Positions 27,301-33,300 of a DNA stretch of 64,000 nt are shown here, one piece after another. Position 1 is the stretch's first letter. Each line of letters begins with the position of its first letter. Origin of the DNA: Amoebophrya sp. A120. Its lineage: Eukaryota; Sar; Dinophyceae; Syndiniales; Amoebophryaceae. The notes beneath the pieces are model-generated. The model did not search any database, was not told the DNA's origin, and saw nothing but the letters and a program-made list of their open reading frames with translations. The position numbers and the translations under genes were made by a program. Location of the stretch: assembly GCA_905178155.1 (NCBI GenBank), contig CAJINV010000002.1, positions 6,850,743-6,914,742 of the forward strand, written 5' to 3'.

Positions 27301-30300
27301 TTCGGACCGCCTCGTTTTACCTGCAACCTTCTTCCAGCCCGCTGCGAAAACTCAGAACAAGTACAAGGGAACAGCCAGCAGCACGAGCAAGAAGAACGTG
27401 CTCAACAACGTGAGGAAAAGCTCCAGGGACGTCGAGCCAGGGCGGACAAGAACTACAACAACGGCGAGGATGAGCACAAATTCTGTACCAACTTCTGCGC
27501 AGTCGTTTGCTGAAACAAGAGGTCACAGTAGTACTCGAAAAAGTAGTTTTGTGCCTGATTCAGCCGATGATCCTGAAGATTTCCTCGACGACCACCTCCT
27601 GGAGTTAGAATTTGAAACCGCCCTGACTGGTGAAAAAGGGCTTCTGGAAGTAATGTCAGATGCAAAAGTACAGGATGTTGTCCTCGCGGAAAACAAAATG
27701 AAAGTAAAGAATGTCGCGGAAAACAAGATGAAAAACAGCGACCGAGAGAAACAGCAGGCAGAAGCTTATAAATCGCTATACGATCAAACGAAAGCGTATC
27801 TGAGTTTTGCCCATTTGTATTCGGGTACAGGAGCAGACGGAAGTAGTGGTTTAAGTGTTTTGATGAACAATCTTTTTCGCCATTGGGCCCGGGCCGCGGT
27901 GTCGAATGAAAAGGGTCCGGGTCTTGTTGTTAATCTCCGCATATCAACTGCAAGTATCGATCTGGGTGGTCTGGAAGATGAATGCGAATGTTCGTCATGC
28001 TTGCTAGTGGTCTAAAATGCACGCAGAGCATAAACATGTTTGCGGCGGCTTTCGTATTTCTCGCCTGCGTTAGAATGCCCTGGTCGAGAGACAAGATGGA
28101 TCACGTATCTTTTGCTGACTAGTATGCAAGACATATTCATATTTTCCAAAACCAAAAGCACCATAAGGACAAGAATAAGTAGAAATATCTTCGACAGATT
28201 TGCAGACTTCCAGACGACCAGGACATATTTGCATTTGATAACGCCTACCGGTTTACAATTCAATGGAGGACGCCCTAGCCGACGCCATCAGTGATTTTGC
28301 ACAGCGGATTATCCTCTATAAAAGCGATCCCGCATAATTACTAGACCTCCTGTCACGCAAATCTGCATGCCTAAAATGCTTCCACTCATCAAGAATGATG
28401 ATTGTGCGCAGTCCCATAGGGCGCATTTTGTTATTTTGATTTTCTCAATTTTTCCCTCTGGATATGATTTGAAATTTGTCATGATGTTCTGTATGATTGA
28501 GATGAAGATGGATGCACTCGCTAAACATCGGACTACAGAAGTGCGAGCCCCCGAGGCTCATCGTCATGCGCAACAGGAGCCAATAAAACAATTTACTGAC
28601 TTGTGTAGCAGATTCGACCCCATGTTGTAGTTTGTTAGTGGTGTGGGCCTTGTTTTTTAACCGGATACGGATGTCTGTGTGGGGGCGCCGAGTCGAGAAA
28701 GAGCTGCTCGAAAACGATACTTATTTCGATCGGGACTCGGGAGCGCGCATCGAAGAATTTTCTGTACCTATCAGCGAGCATGCCCGCGACGTCCTCTCGA
28801 GTAGAACCTCAAGGGACCACAGTGGCAAGAACGTCAGCAGTGGGCACGAGCTTCGCACCACGACATCGACCGATAGAACAGCGGTGGTGGAGAAACTTCG
28901 ACAATTGGGCGCCGACGACGAGGGGTCATTCTCATTTTGGCAAGATTTCGGGTTTGCGCAAATCAAGGAGCCTCCGGCTTCCAGGCGATTTTTTGTCGCT
29001 CGACCTCCGACAGGCACGGCTTATCAAGCTGGTGGAACTACCAGTAGTGCTGCAGCCTCTACTAGAGATAGAAATAGACGTGGTTCGACGTCTAGGAGGT
29101 CGAGGTCTAGCACTAGCACCTCCAGGCGGACGACGGAGGCTGAGGACATACTCTCGAGCGCTACATATTCACCCTCAGTACAACTAGGGCCAGAGGGCGA
29201 GGAATCTCCTGACGACCTGGCGGGCGATGGTGCCGGGGATCTTTCTGGCGACGCTGTGGAGAGCTTTCTGTGGCGGAGCCATCTGCAAACTGCTGGAACA
29301 TCTGCTTTGCCGCTCACAGCCTTGCTGGCAGCCTTGCGCGGACACTTCCACTCTGCTATGGAGGATGGCACACAAGAGCAGGGTCGCGCACCTGATCTCC
29401 AGAGTGGTGTAGTTGGCCGAGACGGTGGTGGTGCTCCCGAGCAGGACAACAAGGGCGGCCCTTTCTTTTATCATGATGAAGAGCGAAATAAAAATGCCAA
29501 ACAAAAAGAGCAGCAGGAGGAGTCCTACAACCGTGCTGGTCGTCGTGACCACCTAGACCTACGAGAAGTGGACTACACGAAGCGGTACCGTATCTCTATC
29601 TCAGTACACGAGCTCAACAACCAAACCGACGTCGACCAAGGGCCTCTACTCCCGGCCAGAGAATTCTTTCGCTTCGACGTAGTTCCTGTTGCTCCTGTGG
29701 TGAAGACCGATGCTGTATCGCGAGGAAAAATCGCCTCTCCTCATATTCAATCTCAAAGCGGAGACTTATTGTATTGCTGATTTGTGGCCACGACGCACCG
29801 CCTCTGTCTTGCAAGAGGGCAATGCCAGGGGTGTCCGTCGCATTGCGGGGTTGCCTCCTGATGTTGTCTCGGACCTTCGTGAGAGCCGTCTGCCATGCGA
29901 AGCAGCCATTCGCATGCGTCCCTTCTGCAGCAACTTCTCAGGATTTTTACAATCTGCCTGCGATTTATTTTCCCTACTTGTGCAGGACGAGTTACCAGAT
30001 AATTTGTGTACACAAGAAATCCGGTTCCGGCACCACAGATTTCGTTTTGAATTTGGGGAGGGGAGATGTTTCGTTTTGATATGTCGAAACGGCTGCGGCC
30101 GGAGGGGACCAGGACGCGATTGAAGATCTTCGCGACGGCGAATTCTTCCTAGCCACAGACAAGCGCTCTCGCTTTTTGCGCAGGTTCCTGCGCGAAAATG
30201 GCCAGTGGTGGTACCTTCCGAAAGGTGGTCCGTTTGTCGCGGAATACATCAACCGCAATTGCGTCAACTTCCACCTGAATAGCTGGGACTCTAGCTACCT

Positions 30301-33300
30301 GACCGGCGATGAGCCCTTCGCGCAGAGAATGCGCACCGCGTACAGCTATGGAACTGTCAGGATCGAAATTAACAAAATCGAAAAATTTGTGATGCATAAA
30401 ATGCATGACGCGAAACACGTGCGATGCAGAGCAGGCAAGTGAGGCCGATTGTAAGCCTGTTTGGGGTTATAGCTCGAGCTGCTAAAAAAGCAGCATGAGA
30501 TTATCAGTCTTCTTTGCCTAAACAGCATTACAAACTGTATTCAGGCACCACCAGAATTTGTCATGCGCCGCTTAGAAACTGGGTTCGAGCTGGAATCTAT
30601 TTTATGCATGACAAATCATTTCGATTTTGTCAATTTCGATTCTGACACTCCCATAACAGCGCAGCCCTGGAGAGAAGGACGACATCCTTGTTGAGCCTGA
30701 GCCCCCCAGGCGATATTAAAAGTGATGTAGTGGTCCACCAAGATGAAACGACTCTCAATCTTCAAAGTGCAGCCGGCGCGAGCACCACTTCACAACAGGT
30801 CGGTGGGACGAAAGAGCAGGCTTTCGACGTCGAGCAGCAGCTGCTGCTACCGGAGCAGGCTGCAAACCTGCACTACTTTGAAAAACTGGCCGAGTACGTG
30901 CAAGATCAGAACGGACCCCAGGAAGTGTTTCGCGATCTGGACTGGGAGGCCTTTGTTGCCTCGCACCTGCACCCGCACGCGTTTACACAACTGAACTTGA
31001 TCAGCAGCTTGATGGCGTTTGTGGCCTCCTACACAGTCGAGGCCCCTGAGATAGAGATAAGGCCCGCTGCGGGAGGATCATGGTCCTCATCATCATCATC
31101 ATCATCATCATCCTCCTCGGGCATATTATTTACAACTGCAAATACGTCTGCGATTGTGGATCTGAATGTGAATAGTTCACAACCTGCACCTCAAAAAGTA
31201 GCAGGTGTAGCAGAACCGAGGACCACCACACCGAGTTCGTCCGCCTCTGCAGGCGAAAAAATAGGTCCTTCATCTCCATCCAAAAACAATACTAGGAACA
31301 AGAACAGTAACGAACAGGAAGTTCTTACCGCGGCGGAGCAGGGAGCTCTTGGTGGAGACACAGCGAGCAGTCCGTCCTCATTCTCCCAAAGACCGACCCC
31401 TGCTGGCAAACCTGGGGGAAAAAATCCGAATTTAGAAGAGGAGCCTGCAATATTTGGGTTCGAAAATGAAAATAATACTGGCCCGATCATCTCCGAAGGT
31501 GAAAAGGGAAATAAGAACACGAACGCAATTTCGGGGCGCCGCGGCCCTGTGCTGGATGAAGTATCTCGCTTCAACATCACTGAAGAGGAAGACTGGTACC
31601 TCCGTGAACTGAAAGGCAAAATCAGGAACATATCCAACGAAAAAACTGTTTCACTGTGATGATTTTGCAAGAACCGCATCACAAGTTTGCTACACATGAC
31701 ACAGAAAATTTGCCATGCGCGTTTCCCAAAAGAAAACACGCTTGAAAGTCCAATGTCTTGCAGGTATAGCAAGAGAGACACTTTGGTGCTTCATTTTCTG
31801 CATCACAAGTTCACAGTGAAGCAGTTTTTTCTTGCGATAGAACACCACCAGAGAATATTGGAAGAAAGATATCCAAGACATCCTCCACAGCCAATTCCAG
31901 ACACTTTCGGACAACATTATGGAGTATCCAGGAAAAAACACCCATGATCCCCATCCAATTTGTCATGCAAAACGTGCATAAATTCCTTTGTTTGTCATGC
32001 AAAAAATGGATGGGGATGGGTGTTTTTTTCTGGATATGGAGACGGTCCACTTTGCCCAGATACCTATCCCCGGAGGACTCTACACAGATAGTGAGGAAGA
32101 CTATATCACAAGAAAAAGTGTAGTTAAAAACCAACGTTAAACGGTTTTATTCACAGACTCCAGTCATGCATCGCATCAAATGTAGCCCAATTGCATGCTA
32201 ATATGCAAAACAAATTTTCTTGTTTTTGGCACGTTTGGTGATGCATTGCTGCGTCACAAATTCGGTTAACGTCATAAGTATAACACTTTTTCCTGCGATA
32301 GACTACGACAAATTGCGAGACTTTCTTGCCGCTGATCTCGACTTCCTGGAGGGCAGCCCTTTTCAACTGTCAGACTACAGCCTTGTGTTTTCCCTTGTAT
32401 CAGAGGTGGAGGACGCACGTGCGTTGTTGCAAAATGTGTCTTCTGAGCGGCAAGGTGGAGGATTAAACTCTAATCAAAGCGAGGAGACGACGAGTACGCT
32501 CTTCGAGTCCCTTCCCCCCGCCGCTGCGTTTCTGCGAGAAAAATTCGAGCGCGAGTTTGAAGTGAACCTTTTCGCGGACGTATAAGAGTGAGCAAGTCCC
32601 CCTCCCCCACATTTGTAGGGCATGAACAGCAAAGCTATTACAAGCATTGACAGGAGTGCAGATTTTGCATGCCAAATTCACACAGGAAGATCGCAGTTGT
32701 AGCGTTGGGCGGGCTCCTGCCAGAATCTGTCATGCAAATAGAAATAGCGAGAAGAAGCAAAGCAAAGACGGCTGCTGGATTTGGCATTTTGCATGACAAA
32801 TGAAGGGGACGCCCTTAGCCTTCCAACGTGACAAATGAGGGGGAGAGGAGTTCTTGTGCACTCTCATAAGAGGACTCGAGTCTTCTCAAGAAGCAAATTA
32901 CCAGTGCACTGCAACAGCTGACAGAAACCACCGCACGTGCCCTCGCGATAGCAGATGAGGCTTTCCCTTCCTTGAATCGCAATCGACGCCTCAAAGCATT
33001 TGAGAGGGTCAGGCATGGCACCTCGCGCATCCGGGTCCGAGCCGACCCCAGCACCTGTGCGCGGAGAATACTAACGAAGCACAACCTGCTCGGCGGAGCG
33101 AGGGGCAAGGAGCAGGACCAGGAAGAGAAGACAAACTACACGAAGACGAACGCAAAATCTTCATCAAGTGCCTCGTCTTACCAGGGCAAAGCTGGTAACA
33201 CAAAATCAGGAATGCGAAAGAAAACGCCGTACGATATTCCGGTGCACTTCTACTACCAAAATGGAAAGCTGGGTCGTCGTCGTGATGAAGAAGTAGAAGC